A stretch of DNA of 64,000 bases from Jatrophihabitans_A sp035248685 (lineage in GTDB: Bacteria > Actinomycetota > Actinomycetes > Mycobacteriales > Jatrophihabitantaceae). The position numbers and the translations under genes were made by a program. Each line of letters starts with the position of its first letter. The first letter of the stretch is position 1. The stretch covers positions 83,649-147,648 of the forward strand of contig DATFHF010000003.1 of the NCBI GenBank assembly GCA_035248685.1, in the 5' to 3' direction. The notes beneath the pieces are model-generated. The model was not told the origin of the DNA. It saw only the letters and a list, made by a program, of their open reading frames with translations, and ran no database searches. This document shows, piece after piece, positions 40,636 to 49,017 of the stretch.

Positions 40636-41241
40636 ATGTCAAGCTCGCCGGGGATGACCGAGCAGTTGGTGGGGCAGTTCAGGTGGCTGCGCTCGCAGGT
40701 CATCGGTGCTGAGCAACTGTGCGACTTGGCGGTGCAGCTCCTGCTCGGCGCCGACGACATCACCCTCCGAGATAACCCGACCGGCGTTCACCTGACAGCT
40801 TCCGGCGTCGTGGTGGATGCCGCATTGGGCCGGGTGCTGCTCTTGTGGCATCCGCGGTACGAACGCTGGTTACAACTCGGCGGCCACTGCGACGGTGAAA
40901 TGGATCTAACAGCGGTCGCGCTTCGGGAAATAAGAGAAGAATCGGGGCTGCTGGACCTAGAAATAGACCCGTGGCCAATCGGTATCGATATGCACGACGG
41001 CGAGCCGGGCCGGGCCCCGCACCACCATATCGATGTACGGTTCGCGGTGGCGGCGCCGAGGAATTCCTCAGAGCTGCCCATCCATTCCCCCGAAGGCCAC
41101 ACGCTACTGTGGGTCGAGCCATACAAGATCGAGGACCCTACCTTGCGTGGCCTGGCGCAGTTAGCGGTCGACACCGTCAAGGCGAATTCGAGATTGACGC
41201 TGCTGCAATTGGCAAGCGCCGGCCCACTACCGAGCGAATAA
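40636..41241 (+). CDS. Nudix hydrolase
   Basis: 201 aa from ATG 40636. The Nudix box fits Gx5Ex7REUxEExGU: GGHCDGEMDLTAVALREIRE followed by ESGLL. The upstream QLLLGADDITLRDNPTGVHLTASGVVVDAALGRVLLLWHPRYERWLQLGGH is a standard Nudix beta layout, and HHHIDVRFAVAAPRNS follows. Substrate unknown; a nucleotide intermediate of the cluster is possible, though Nudix genes are common. Divergent from dCMP deaminase. Confidence 0.85.
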   Translation: MSSSPGMTEQLVGQFRWLRSQVIGAEQLCDLAVQLLLGADDITLRDNPTGVHLTASGVVVDAALGRVLLLWHPRYERWLQLGGHCDGEMDLTAVALREIREESGLLDLEIDPWPIGIDMHDGEPGRAPHHHIDVRFAVAAPRNSSELPIHSPEGHTLLWVEPYKIEDPTLRGLAQLAVDTVKANSRLTLLQLASAGPLPSE

Positions 41242-41261
41242 ATTCCGTCGGGTGCTCGTCA

Positions 41262-43091
41262 CTACGACCGATCGCCGGCCGACTCCTTGAGGTGAGAGGC
41301 TAAGGCTCTCGCTGTCGGCAGCATGAACACGTCCACCATGCGGAGCCCTGACTCGGGCAGCAGCTCCGACAACCGAGTGTGCACGGACGCCGCGCCCAGC
41401 GAGTCACCGCCGATATCGAAGAAGGCGTCGTCGATGCCGAAATCGTCGCTGCGAAGAACGTCGGCCCATACTCTCGATACGAGCGATTGAAAGTATTCCT
41501 CGGATAGTTCGGCGCCGTGGACAGCCTCGCTCGTCTCCGCCCGAACGTGATCTGACCCGGTCACCAGCGCCTGCACGTCGAGCTTTCCGCTGGCGGTTAC
41601 CGGAAGCGAATCGCGGACGTACCAACTACTCGGAACCATGCGCTCAGGCAGCAGCGTCCGTACCTGGCCGCGGACCTTGTCGAGGAGATCGGCGTCGTCC
41701 TCGACCGGGACGACGACCGCAGCCAACCGGGCGCTGCCAGCCGAATTGTCGGCGAACACCACCGCGTCGCGGACGCCGTGCTGAGCTGTCAGCACGGCTT
41801 CCACCTCGGCCGGCTCGATCCGGTGGCCGCCAATCTTCACCTGGCGATCCAGGCGGCCCAGGAAGAAGAGGACGCCGGATCGGTCCAGCCGTACCAGATC
41901 TCCGGTTCGATAAAGGCGTTCCGAGGTTGCCGGATCCCGCAGGAACGCGGTGTGGTCCGGCTCGCCGAGGTAGCCCAGGGCAAGTCCGCCCCCGCCTACG
42001 TACAGCTCCCCCGGCTCGTCTACTCGCGCCGGCTGCCCGTCCTGGCGCAGCACGCGGATCCAGGTACCGGCCACCGGACGTCCGATCGGGAGCGTGTCGC
42101 GGACCTCAGTCGGATCAGTGAACGTATGCGTCGTTGTGAAGGTGGTGTTCTCGGTCGGCCCGTAGCCGTTCGTTACCACCAAGCTGCCCTTGGTCCGCTC
42201 CAACAGCCCACGTACCTGCGATGCCGGCACCACGTCGCCACCCGTAACGAGCTGCCGAAGGCCATCGAATGCGCTCGGGCATTCAGTTATGACGAGGCGG
42301 AACAGGCTTGCGGTCAACCAGGCGACGGTCACTTGCCGGTCATGCAGGAACGATGCGAGCTCTATCGGCGCGATCGGCCCGTCCGGAAATACCTCGATCT
42401 CCGCCCCGGTTGCCAGCGGGCAGAACAGCTCCAGTGTTGACGCGTCGAATGCCAGCGGCGCCATCCGCAGCCACCGTTCGCCCGGCCCGGTGCGTGCGTA
42501 CGAGGCGCCTCTCACCAATCGAACCACGCCGCGATGTGACACGATCACGCCCTTCGGCCCACCGGTTGAGCCCGAGGTGAAGCTGATGTACGCGGGCGAA
42601 TCGGGCGACACAGCCGCCGAGCGAGCGCGCTGCGAGTCCGGGTCGGCGGGACCAGCCGGTAGCTCGACCGGCACCAGCGGGCAGGAATCGGGCGCCAGCC
42701 GCGCCAGCGAGTGTGCTGCGGCATTGCTGCCGATGATGGCACCTGGGACGAGCCGGGTTAGCAGAGCGGCCTGACGGGCTTCCGGATTGGCCGGCTCCAG
42801 TGCGGTATAGGCCGCGCCCAGCGACAGTACGGCCAAAATCGCGATTACTTCATCGGTCGACCGTGGCACGGCAATCACGACTACATCGCCGGCGCTAACG
42901 CCGACCTCGGCCAGTCGGGAGGCGAGTTCATCTCTTGCCGCTGCTAGTTCGGCGAAGGTGAGGGAGCGTCGTTCGTCGCGGACAGCGGGGCGCGTCGGAA
43001 ACTGCTGTACCGCGTGCTGGAAGAGGTCGTTGATGGTCGCGTTACTGTCGACCGGCTCGCCGTACAGCGTGCCAGCCGTCCCGGACCACAC
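41262..43091 (-). CDS. NRPS A-T didomain protein (valine-type pocket)
   Basis: 609 aa from GTG 43091 (GGGGAG upstream). A3 YISFTSGSTGGPKGV, A4 LAFDASTLELFCPLATG, A5 NGYGPTENTTF, A7 YRTGDLVRL, A8 GRLDRQVKIGGHRIEPAEVE and A10 ASGKLDVQAL are intact; the T domain is DDAFFDIGGDSLGAASVHTRLSELL. Pocket residues appear as D-A-L-W-V-G-G-T-F-K, close to the valine code (D-A-x-W-x-G-G-T-F-K). No C or TE domain, so a loaded aminoacyl-T must be used by a partner such as the ATP-grasp or KS protein. Confidence 0.9.
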   Translation of the reverse strand: MWSGTAGTLYGEPVDSNATINDLFQHAVQQFPTRPAVRDERRSLTFAELAAARDELASRLAEVGVSAGDVVVIAVPRSTDEVIAILAVLSLGAAYTALEPANPEARQAALLTRLVPGAIIGSNAAAHSLARLAPDSCPLVPVELPAGPADPDSQRARSAAVSPDSPAYISFTSGSTGGPKGVIVSHRGVVRLVRGASYARTGPGERWLRMAPLAFDASTLELFCPLATGAEIEVFPDGPIAPIELASFLHDRQVTVAWLTASLFRLVITECPSAFDGLRQLVTGGDVVPASQVRGLLERTKGSLVVTNGYGPTENTTFTTTHTFTDPTEVRDTLPIGRPVAGTWIRVLRQDGQPARVDEPGELYVGGGGLALGYLGEPDHTAFLRDPATSERLYRTGDLVRLDRSGVLFFLGRLDRQVKIGGHRIEPAEVEAVLTAQHGVRDAVVFADNSAGSARLAAVVVPVEDDADLLDKVRGQVRTLLPERMVPSSWYVRDSLPVTASGKLDVQALVTGSDHVRAETSEAVHGAELSEEYFQSLVSRVWADVLRSDDFGIDDAFFDIGGDSLGAASVHTRLSELLPESGLRMVDVFMLPTARALASHLKESAGDRS

Positions 43092-43185
43092 CTGGGCTCC
43101 CCTTCCGAGTCCGAAGCGACGCCTGGGCACCTGCTATGCGCGAACCACATCTAGCTCGTTGCCCGGGACTGACAGGTTACCGTCG

Positions 43186-44415
43186 TCAGTGACGAAATTG
43201 AAAGTTAACTTTTCGCATAATCCGGGCAAGACGTTGAGCATTTCGGTGAGGTCGCTGGTTCGGCCGCAGACCAGATCCAGATCGAAGGACCCCGAGTCGC
43301 CAGGCAGCGTCGTCCCCCTGCTCGACGAGCCGGTGATACCCAGTCACCGCCGGATGACGTGCCACCGCCGGGCCGCCGTCCACACCGACAAATGCCCGCG
43401 CCGAAGGCAGCGGCTGATGGCAATGCTGGAAATGAGCTCCAGCGTGCGGTGTCAATCGCTCCGGGACAGCTTCGCCACAGGCCGCCCGGCCGACCAGTTC
43501 CACCACATCGACGTCGAGAACCCGCGAATAGAGCTCATTGGTGTAGCCGCCTAGCCGGCCATTGACCTCTATTATTCGCGGCCCACGAGCGGTCAACTTC
43601 ACCTCGGTGTGAACGGCGCCTTCGACGAGCCCCAGGGCGGTGATGGCCGCGGTCACTAACCCAGTTACCGATGATTCTTCCTCGGGCATCAGGCCGCTCG
43701 GAAAGAACTGGCCGGTCTCTCGAAACGGTGCTAGCAGCGGCAACTTACCGGTGACGCCAAGATGGCGGATCCGCCCGGCGACAACAACGGTTTCCACCGA
43801 GACGTAATCCGCGAGCGGCCCATTCCCTCGACCGGCCAGGAATTCCTCAGCGACCAGGCGCTCGGTACTGCCGGCTTGGCCGAAGAACTCGCGGCAGGTG
43901 ACCGCTCCGGCTCGGACGTCCTCGATCAGGTAGGTGTGTCGGCTTCCCGCGCCGATGACGGGCTTGAGCACAAGCGGCAGTCCCACCTGCTGCCAGGCCC
44001 GGGCCCAGTCCTTCGGGCTCGATAGGTACCGGGTACGCACGTTGTCGACACCGGCTAGCTGAAGGGCCCGCCGTTGGGCGCCCTTGTCCTGCAATTGCGC
44101 GACTACCTCGGGCGGACTGAACGGGCATTCCAGCTCGCGCGCGAACCGGCTCGCCAAGCCGAGCAAGGCCTCGCTGAAGGTGAGGACTCCGGTGGGTGCG
44201 AACCTGCGCGCCCGGTCGAGCGCTTCGTCCAGGTCATCGAGTGAGACGACGTCGCCGATCTCGGCGAAGAGCGGTGAGAACCTGGCCATTCCGGCGTTGC
44301 CGGCAGCAGGCGAGTCGCGCATGGCGAACATAACGGCATCACACCACTGGACTCCGGCCAGCAGGTCTCGGACCAGTACCGCGCCCTCATCGAGCAGGAC
44401 AAGCAGCCGACTCAC
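43186..44415 (-). CDS. ATP-grasp ligase (carboxylate-amine type)
   Basis: 409 aa from GTG 44415 (GAGAGG 7 nt upstream). N-terminal Rossmann-like part (LLVLLDEGAVLVRDLLAG), then QDKGAQRRALQLAGVDNVRTRYL and LPLVLKPVIGAGSRHTYLIED (ATP-grasp Lys and Gly-rich loop), RLVAEEFLAG, VHTEVKLTARGPRIIEVNGRLGGYTNELY (acidic metal ligands, N-G-R-L-G-G). Closest in pattern to dipeptide ligases of the biotin carboxylase-like type. In a cluster with no condensation domain it is the best candidate for the amide-forming step. Confidence 0.88.
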   Translation of the reverse strand: MSRLLVLLDEGAVLVRDLLAGVQWCDAVMFAMRDSPAAGNAGMARFSPLFAEIGDVVSLDDLDEALDRARRFAPTGVLTFSEALLGLASRFARELECPFSPPEVVAQLQDKGAQRRALQLAGVDNVRTRYLSSPKDWARAWQQVGLPLVLKPVIGAGSRHTYLIEDVRAGAVTCREFFGQAGSTERLVAEEFLAGRGNGPLADYVSVETVVVAGRIRHLGVTGKLPLLAPFRETGQFFPSGLMPEEESSVTGLVTAAITALGLVEGAVHTEVKLTARGPRIIEVNGRLGGYTNELYSRVLDVDVVELVGRAACGEAVPERLTPHAGAHFQHCHQPLPSARAFVGVDGGPAVARHPAVTGYHRLVEQGDDAAWRLGVLRSGSGLRPNQRPHRNAQRLARIMRKVNFQFRH

Positions 44416-44547
44416 GACCGAGCCTCTCCCGCACTCGGTTAGCATTTCAGACGGCCAAGCCTCGGAACAACCGGCCGAGCACCAGCACCGTTCGCGGCCG
44501 GTAGCACGCCGCTGCCGTAGCCGAGGATCTTTGAGTACGATGCGGCG

Positions 44548-45381
44548 ATGCAATTTACCGGGACGGATCGCCGACCTGCGACTAGCCCCGTGACTGCCGG
44601 CTCATCGCCGGCCAACCTGGTTTGTTGGAATCGACCGGCCCGGTCCGAGCTGGCTATCGTGTGCCTGCCGTGGGCGGGCGCGGGCGCTGTCCCGTTTCGC
44701 AGCTGGGCGCCGGTCATCGGCGATCACGCGTCGGTCTACGGCGCACGGCTCCCCGGCCGCGAAGCGCGCTTTCGGGAGCCGCCGTCCACCAGCATGGCCG
44801 CCGTCGTCGACGAATTGGTCGAGTCGATCCGGACGCTGCCGGAACACCGAATCACCCTGTTCGGCCAGTGCTCGGGTGCAATCGTTGCATTCGAGGTCGC
44901 CCGAGCACTGCGCCACCTGGCAGTACCCAGTCTCGAGTTGCTCGTAGTCGCCAGCCAAGTGGCGCCACGCTCGCTGTCGAGATCGCCGCTGACCGATCGT
45001 GACTCGCGCAGCTACCTCCCGGACGAGCTGCGAGGAAACGCCGAGCTGACGGATCTGCTAGCCCCGATCGTCGAGGCCGACACCCAACTGCTTGCTCGGT
45101 ATGTGTACCCGGCCGGCGATCCGCTCGACATACCGATAGCGGCTATCCGGGGCGAGCATGATCCGATGACCAGCGCAGAGCTCAGTACCTGGTCGGATGA
45201 AACCACGGCCGAGTTCAGGTCCAGCTCTGTCGCGAACGCCGATCAGCTGATCAGTGGCGAGGCCTGGCTGCGACTGCCCGAGCAGGTGCTGCACTCGATG
45301 GAATCAATCGGTGGGCTGGTCCTCCAGGAATGCCGCCAGAGTGGACACCGTCGGATACAGGAACACGTCAACGGCGCGTAG
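44548..45381 (+). CDS. Type II thioesterase-like protein with Cys nucleophile
   Basis: 277 aa. VCLPWAGAGAVPFRSWAP (oxyanion region) and GARLPGREARFREPPSTSMAAVVDELVESIRTL are standard for NRPS/PKS thioesterases, as is AIRGEHDPM (acid). The nucleophile motif is GQCSGA with Cys108 (TGC at 44869-44871) where the family has GHSMGA. The position normally occupied by the catalytic His reads ANADQLI with no His. A Cys in this place is known in some beta-lactone-forming or acyl-transferring TEs, but loss of His argues for altered or lost activity. The last 78 nt overlap, on the other strand, the end of the 45304-45567 carrier gene. Confidence 0.85.
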   Translation: MQFTGTDRRPATSPVTAGSSPANLVCWNRPARSELAIVCLPWAGAGAVPFRSWAPVIGDHASVYGARLPGREARFREPPSTSMAAVVDELVESIRTLPEHRITLFGQCSGAIVAFEVARALRHLAVPSLELLVVASQVAPRSLSRSPLTDRDSRSYLPDELRGNAELTDLLAPIVEADTQLLARYVYPAGDPLDIPIAAIRGEHDPMTSAELSTWSDETTAEFRSSSVANADQLISGEAWLRLPEQVLHSMESIGGLVLQECRQSGHRRIQEHVNGA

Positions 45382-45567
45382 CTGCGGCCACCGATAACGC
45401 AGCGTCTCGACCACTCGCAAAACGTCGACCGAGGTCGCGCCTAGGTCGAAGAACCCGACCTCGGACTCGATCGACTCGTGGCCGAGTACGCCACCCCAGA
45501 CGGCACGCAGCACGTCGGTCGCCGGACCCGTCAGGTCTACCGGGACGGCACCCGGTCCGTCAGTCAT
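45304..45567 (-). CDS. Free-standing carrier protein
   Basis: 87 aa from ATG 45567, overlapping the oxidoreductase stop by 8 nt. VGFFDLGATSVDVLRVVETLRYRWPQLRAVDVF carries the phosphopantetheine Ser in LGATS, then the usual recognition helix. Last gene of the KS-oxidoreductase-carrier operon; could carry a chain between KS protein and A-T protein. Confidence 0.85.
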   Translation of the reverse strand: MTDGPGAVPVDLTGPATDVLRAVWGGVLGHESIESEVGFFDLGATSVDVLRVVETLRYRWPQLRAVDVFLYPTVSTLAAFLEDQPTD

Positions 45568-46534
45568 CAAAGGCCTGCCGCAACGTCTCGCCGACGCGAC
45601 GAATGTATGCGGCATCTCCCGGTTCGAGCACCGTCACGATTACCCCGTCCACGCCGGCGGATCGGTAGGCCGCGAGTTGCTCGACGACGTCGGTGCCGGT
45701 GCCGCAGAGCGCGAAGCCTCGCGTGGCGCGGGCCGACAGCTGATAGAGCCGGCCCAGCCGATCCACCGCGATCTGCAACTCCGTCTCGTTATCGGCGATG
45801 AGCACATGACCCAACCAGGTCTTGGTGATCTCGCCGGGATCGCGTCCGACTGCCGCGCAGGCCCGTTCGAGGACGCCGATCTTGTGCCGAACGGTGGCCG
45901 GGGCACCGAAAAAATTACAGGCGTCACCGAACTTGGCGATGATGGGGATCAGCACCCGCTCGCCGCCTCCGCCGATGAGGATCGGCGGCCCGGCGGAGCT
46001 GATCGGACGGGGCATATTCAACGGCCCGGAGATCTGGTAGTGCTGACCGGAAAAGCTCGGTGCGTGCTGGGTGAACATGGCACGACAGATCTGGACTACT
46101 TCGGCCAGTTGCTGCAATCGCTGAGGGGTGGGCGGGAAAGGCATCCCATAGGCAGCGAACTCTTCCTGATGCCAACCAGCGCCGATGCCCATGATGGCGC
46201 GACCGCCGCTGATGATGTCGATCGTGGTAATCATCTTGGCGAGCAAGGCAGGATTGCGGAACCCGCAAGCCGTCACCAGCACACCCAGTCGCGCTGACGT
46301 CGTAATGGCAGCGAGTGCAGCCAACGTGGTGTACGACTCCAAGATCGGCTCTTCGCGGTCGCCTATCGAATCGATTTGATGCAGGTGATCCATCGTCCAG
46401 AGGCTGTCGAATCCTGCGGATTCCGCAACCTGCGCTACCTCGGCGACTCGAGTAAAGATATCCGCGTCGGCGACTCCCGGAAACGAATACCCAGCAAGTT
46501 GCAGACCGAGCCGGGTAACGGGATTGTGCGTCAT
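45560..46534 (-). CDS. Luciferase-like (LLM) F420/FMN-dependent oxidoreductase
   Basis: 324 aa. LGLQLAGYSFPGVADADIFTRVAEVAQVAESAGFDSLWTMDHLHQID, ALAAITTSARLGVLVTACGFRNPALLAKMITTIDIISGGRAIMGIGAGWHQEEFAAYGMPFP are signature regions of bacterial luciferase-like monooxygenases of the F420 type. In PKS/NRPS loci such enzymes hydroxylate, reduce or cleave carrier-bound intermediates. Start overlaps the KS stop by 4 nt. Confidence 0.9.
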   Translation of the reverse strand: MTHNPVTRLGLQLAGYSFPGVADADIFTRVAEVAQVAESAGFDSLWTMDHLHQIDSIGDREEPILESYTTLAALAAITTSARLGVLVTACGFRNPALLAKMITTIDIISGGRAIMGIGAGWHQEEFAAYGMPFPPTPQRLQQLAEVVQICRAMFTQHAPSFSGQHYQISGPLNMPRPISSAGPPILIGGGGERVLIPIIAKFGDACNFFGAPATVRHKIGVLERACAAVGRDPGEITKTWLGHVLIADNETELQIAVDRLGRLYQLSARATRGFALCGTGTDVVEQLAAYRSAGVDGVIVTVLEPGDAAYIRRVGETLRQAFDD

Positions 46535-48933
46535 TCGGACGAAGCTGGCCGGCCCGCCGTGGACAGGGCGCCTTCGATAAATTGCGCCGCGCTGGCGACC
46601 GTCGGTGCGACAAACGGAAGGTCGAGCGGTAGTTCGACCTGAAAAACCTCCCTTAGCTGCGCTCCGATCTCAACCGCGTACATGGAATCGCCAGCCAGGT
46701 CATCGATAAAGTGCGCGTCGCGGTCGACCGCGTCCAGCCCCAGGACACGTTGCCAAACCGTCTCGACGGTCTGGGCCACCTCGGTGGTGTTCAGCCCCGA
46801 CGCAGGCGGCGAACCATTCGAATCCTCAGCTTCCGGCACCGGATGCCGCCGGCGAGGCAGCCAGTAGCTGCGGCGATTGAACGGGTAGGTCGGAAGCGGC
46901 ACCCGGCCGCGCGACTCCATCGCGTAGTAACGGCACCAATCGATCCGAGCGCTCTGCGCCCAGGCCCGAGCGACCGACGCTGCCAGATCGAAGTCCGGAC
47001 CGACCAGCAAGCAGCCGGTACCCGGTCGGGCAACGCCGGCGTCATCGTCGGGCACGCAAGCGTCCAGAGCGTGGGCCAAAGTCGCCGGATCAGCGCCGGA
47101 GGTTAGCCAATGCAGCACGGGCTGAAACCATGCCGGAGCATCGATACGTCCGAACTCCATGCCGAGCTGGCGCAGCGACCGCATCGCCGACAACGCAGCG
47201 AGCGCAGCTAGCTGAACAGGGGACCACCGGTCCACTTCGGCGTCACCGGTGAGCTCTGCGAGCGCATTCCGTAAAATCGGCTCCGCCCGCAGCTGCCGGC
47301 GACCCATGGCAGCGTGTTCGGGGTAGCTGCCGTGAATGTTCAGCGACCATCGCAAGGCCGGCCGAGCCGAGGTGGTCGAAGCGGCCAACTCCTCGAGAAG
47401 CATTGCCGAATCCGGCACACACGCCGCCCATCGGTATTCGAACCGGGGACGGCCGACCGCGAGCGTGAAGGCCACGTCGGCCAACTCGGCGGGGCTGAGC
47501 GGCTGGCGGTTACGCAGCCAATCCGCGAGCGCGGCGCGGAGCTGGCAGAGCTCGGCCTCGGTACGGGCCGATAGCGCGATCAGCTGACGAGGCCGGACGC
47601 TGATGGCAGCCAACGGTGGGTCCGCCTGTTGCACCACGACGTGCGCATTGTTCCCGCCCAAACCGAACGCGCTGACGCCCGCGATGCGTGCCTTGCCGCT
47701 CGGCCATGGCAGCGCCTCGGCACTGATCTGAAACGGCGAGCCAGCGAGGTTCAGCTGTGGGTTGGCCGAGCGAAAGTGCAGCGTTGGCGGGATCAGCCCG
47801 TGCTCGACCGCCAGGACGGCCTTGATCAATCCCGCGATCCCGGCCGCGGCGTCCGCATGACCGATGTTCGGCTTGACCGCACCGAGGACGCAGCTCGAGT
47901 CAGGCGTACCTACGGCAAACACGCGCCGGAGCGCCTCGAATTCGACGGCATCCCCGATCGGAGTCGCGGTGGCATGGGTCTCGACGTAACCGACCTCGTC
48001 CGGCGCAATGCCGGCCCGGGCCAACGCCGCCTGAATGACTGCTTGCTGTCCGGCCGCGCTGGGCGCGGTGAAACCGGCGCGGGATCCACCGTCGTTGTTG
48101 ATAGCCCAGCCACGGATGACGGCCCGACAGCGATCGCGGCTGTCGCGGGCGTCGGCCGCCCGCCTGAGCACGACCAGGCCGGCGCCTGATCCGGGGATGG
48201 TGCCCGATGCGTCGGCGTCAAATGACCGGCATACCCCGTCCGAGGAGAAGATTCCTCCGCTGGTATAGGTGTATCCGTCGACGTCGGGCATCACCAGGCT
48301 GATGCCGCCGGCTAGTGCTAAGTCACAGTCACCCGCGGCGAGTGCCGTACAAGCTAGGGCGACCGCACTGAGGCTGGTCGCGCAGGTGGTCTGCATGGTG
48401 ACGCTCGGACCGGTCAGTCCCAACTTGAAAGCAATCCGAGAAGCGAGGAAGTCCTTGTCGTTTGCCGCGTGGATACGCGTGTCGATGTCATTGACAGCCA
48501 GCTCGGCCCGGTCCGCGGCCGGCTGGGTACGGCGTTCATTGGGAAGCACGAAGTCATTGAGGTAGTAGTTCTCGCCGCAACCGACGAAGACGCCGACGAC
48601 CTCATCATGTGCGCCGTGGTATCCGGCGTCCTCCATTGCGGCGACCGCCACCTCGAGCAGGACGCGGTGCTGGGGGTCCATGATCGCGGCCTCGGCCGGT
48701 GGGATCCGAAAGTACTCGGCATCGAACAGATCAACATCGCTCACCCGCGCCACGGCTGGGACGAATCGGCCATCCGTGCTGCCCGGATCCTGCTCGGCTG
48801 CGCCGGCCCGCCGGCAGACGCTCTCTACCCCGTCGACCAGATTCGCCCAGTACCGTTCGATGTCGTTCGCGCCCGGGAACCTGGCGGACATTCCGATCAC
48901 TGCGATCGGCGGCGCCGGCTTCGACACGAGCAT
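46531..48933 (-). CDS. PKS protein: KS, remnant AT, ACP
   Basis: 800 aa. KS (1-440) is intact: Cys184 in TTCATSL, His320 in ETHATATPIGD, His359 in GAVKPNIGHA. Residues 525-630 look like an AT remnant: SYPEHAAMGRRQLRAEPILRNAL matches the N-terminal helix of AT, then SPVQLAALAALSAMRSLRQLGMEFG, but the GHSxGE nucleophile and the FxxH-type motif are absent. LPTYPFNRRSYWLP (about 680) is the usual post-AT linker. ACP follows with Ser750 in LAGDSMYAVEIG. There is no KR, DH or ER. The unit needs an acyl group from elsewhere, or the KS does a condensation or transfer with amino-acyl partners. Confidence 0.92.
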   Translation of the reverse strand: MLVSKPAPPIAVIGMSARFPGANDIERYWANLVDGVESVCRRAGAAEQDPGSTDGRFVPAVARVSDVDLFDAEYFRIPPAEAAIMDPQHRVLLEVAVAAMEDAGYHGAHDEVVGVFVGCGENYYLNDFVLPNERRTQPAADRAELAVNDIDTRIHAANDKDFLASRIAFKLGLTGPSVTMQTTCATSLSAVALACTALAAGDCDLALAGGISLVMPDVDGYTYTSGGIFSSDGVCRSFDADASGTIPGSGAGLVVLRRAADARDSRDRCRAVIRGWAINNDGGSRAGFTAPSAAGQQAVIQAALARAGIAPDEVGYVETHATATPIGDAVEFEALRRVFAVGTPDSSCVLGAVKPNIGHADAAAGIAGLIKAVLAVEHGLIPPTLHFRSANPQLNLAGSPFQISAEALPWPSGKARIAGVSAFGLGGNNAHVVVQQADPPLAAISVRPRQLIALSARTEAELCQLRAALADWLRNRQPLSPAELADVAFTLAVGRPRFEYRWAACVPDSAMLLEELAASTTSARPALRWSLNIHGSYPEHAAMGRRQLRAEPILRNALAELTGDAEVDRWSPVQLAALAALSAMRSLRQLGMEFGRIDAPAWFQPVLHWLTSGADPATLAHALDACVPDDDAGVARPGTGCLLVGPDFDLAASVARAWAQSARIDWCRYYAMESRGRVPLPTYPFNRRSYWLPRRRHPVPEAEDSNGSPPASGLNTTEVAQTVETVWQRVLGLDAVDRDAHFIDDLAGDSMYAVEIGAQLREVFQVELPLDLPFVAPTVASAAQFIEGALSTAGRPASSE

Positions 48934-49017
48934 CCGCTGATTCTTACATGCGCGCTAGAGTCCTTGTCGACCGAAGCAACGCTGGTTCGACCAAGCCGAG
49001 TTGAACAGTGAGGGGCC

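Noticed and set aside
46531..48933. Complete type I PKS module
   Set aside because: The AT lacks the GHSxGE motif and most of the domain, and there is no reductive domain.
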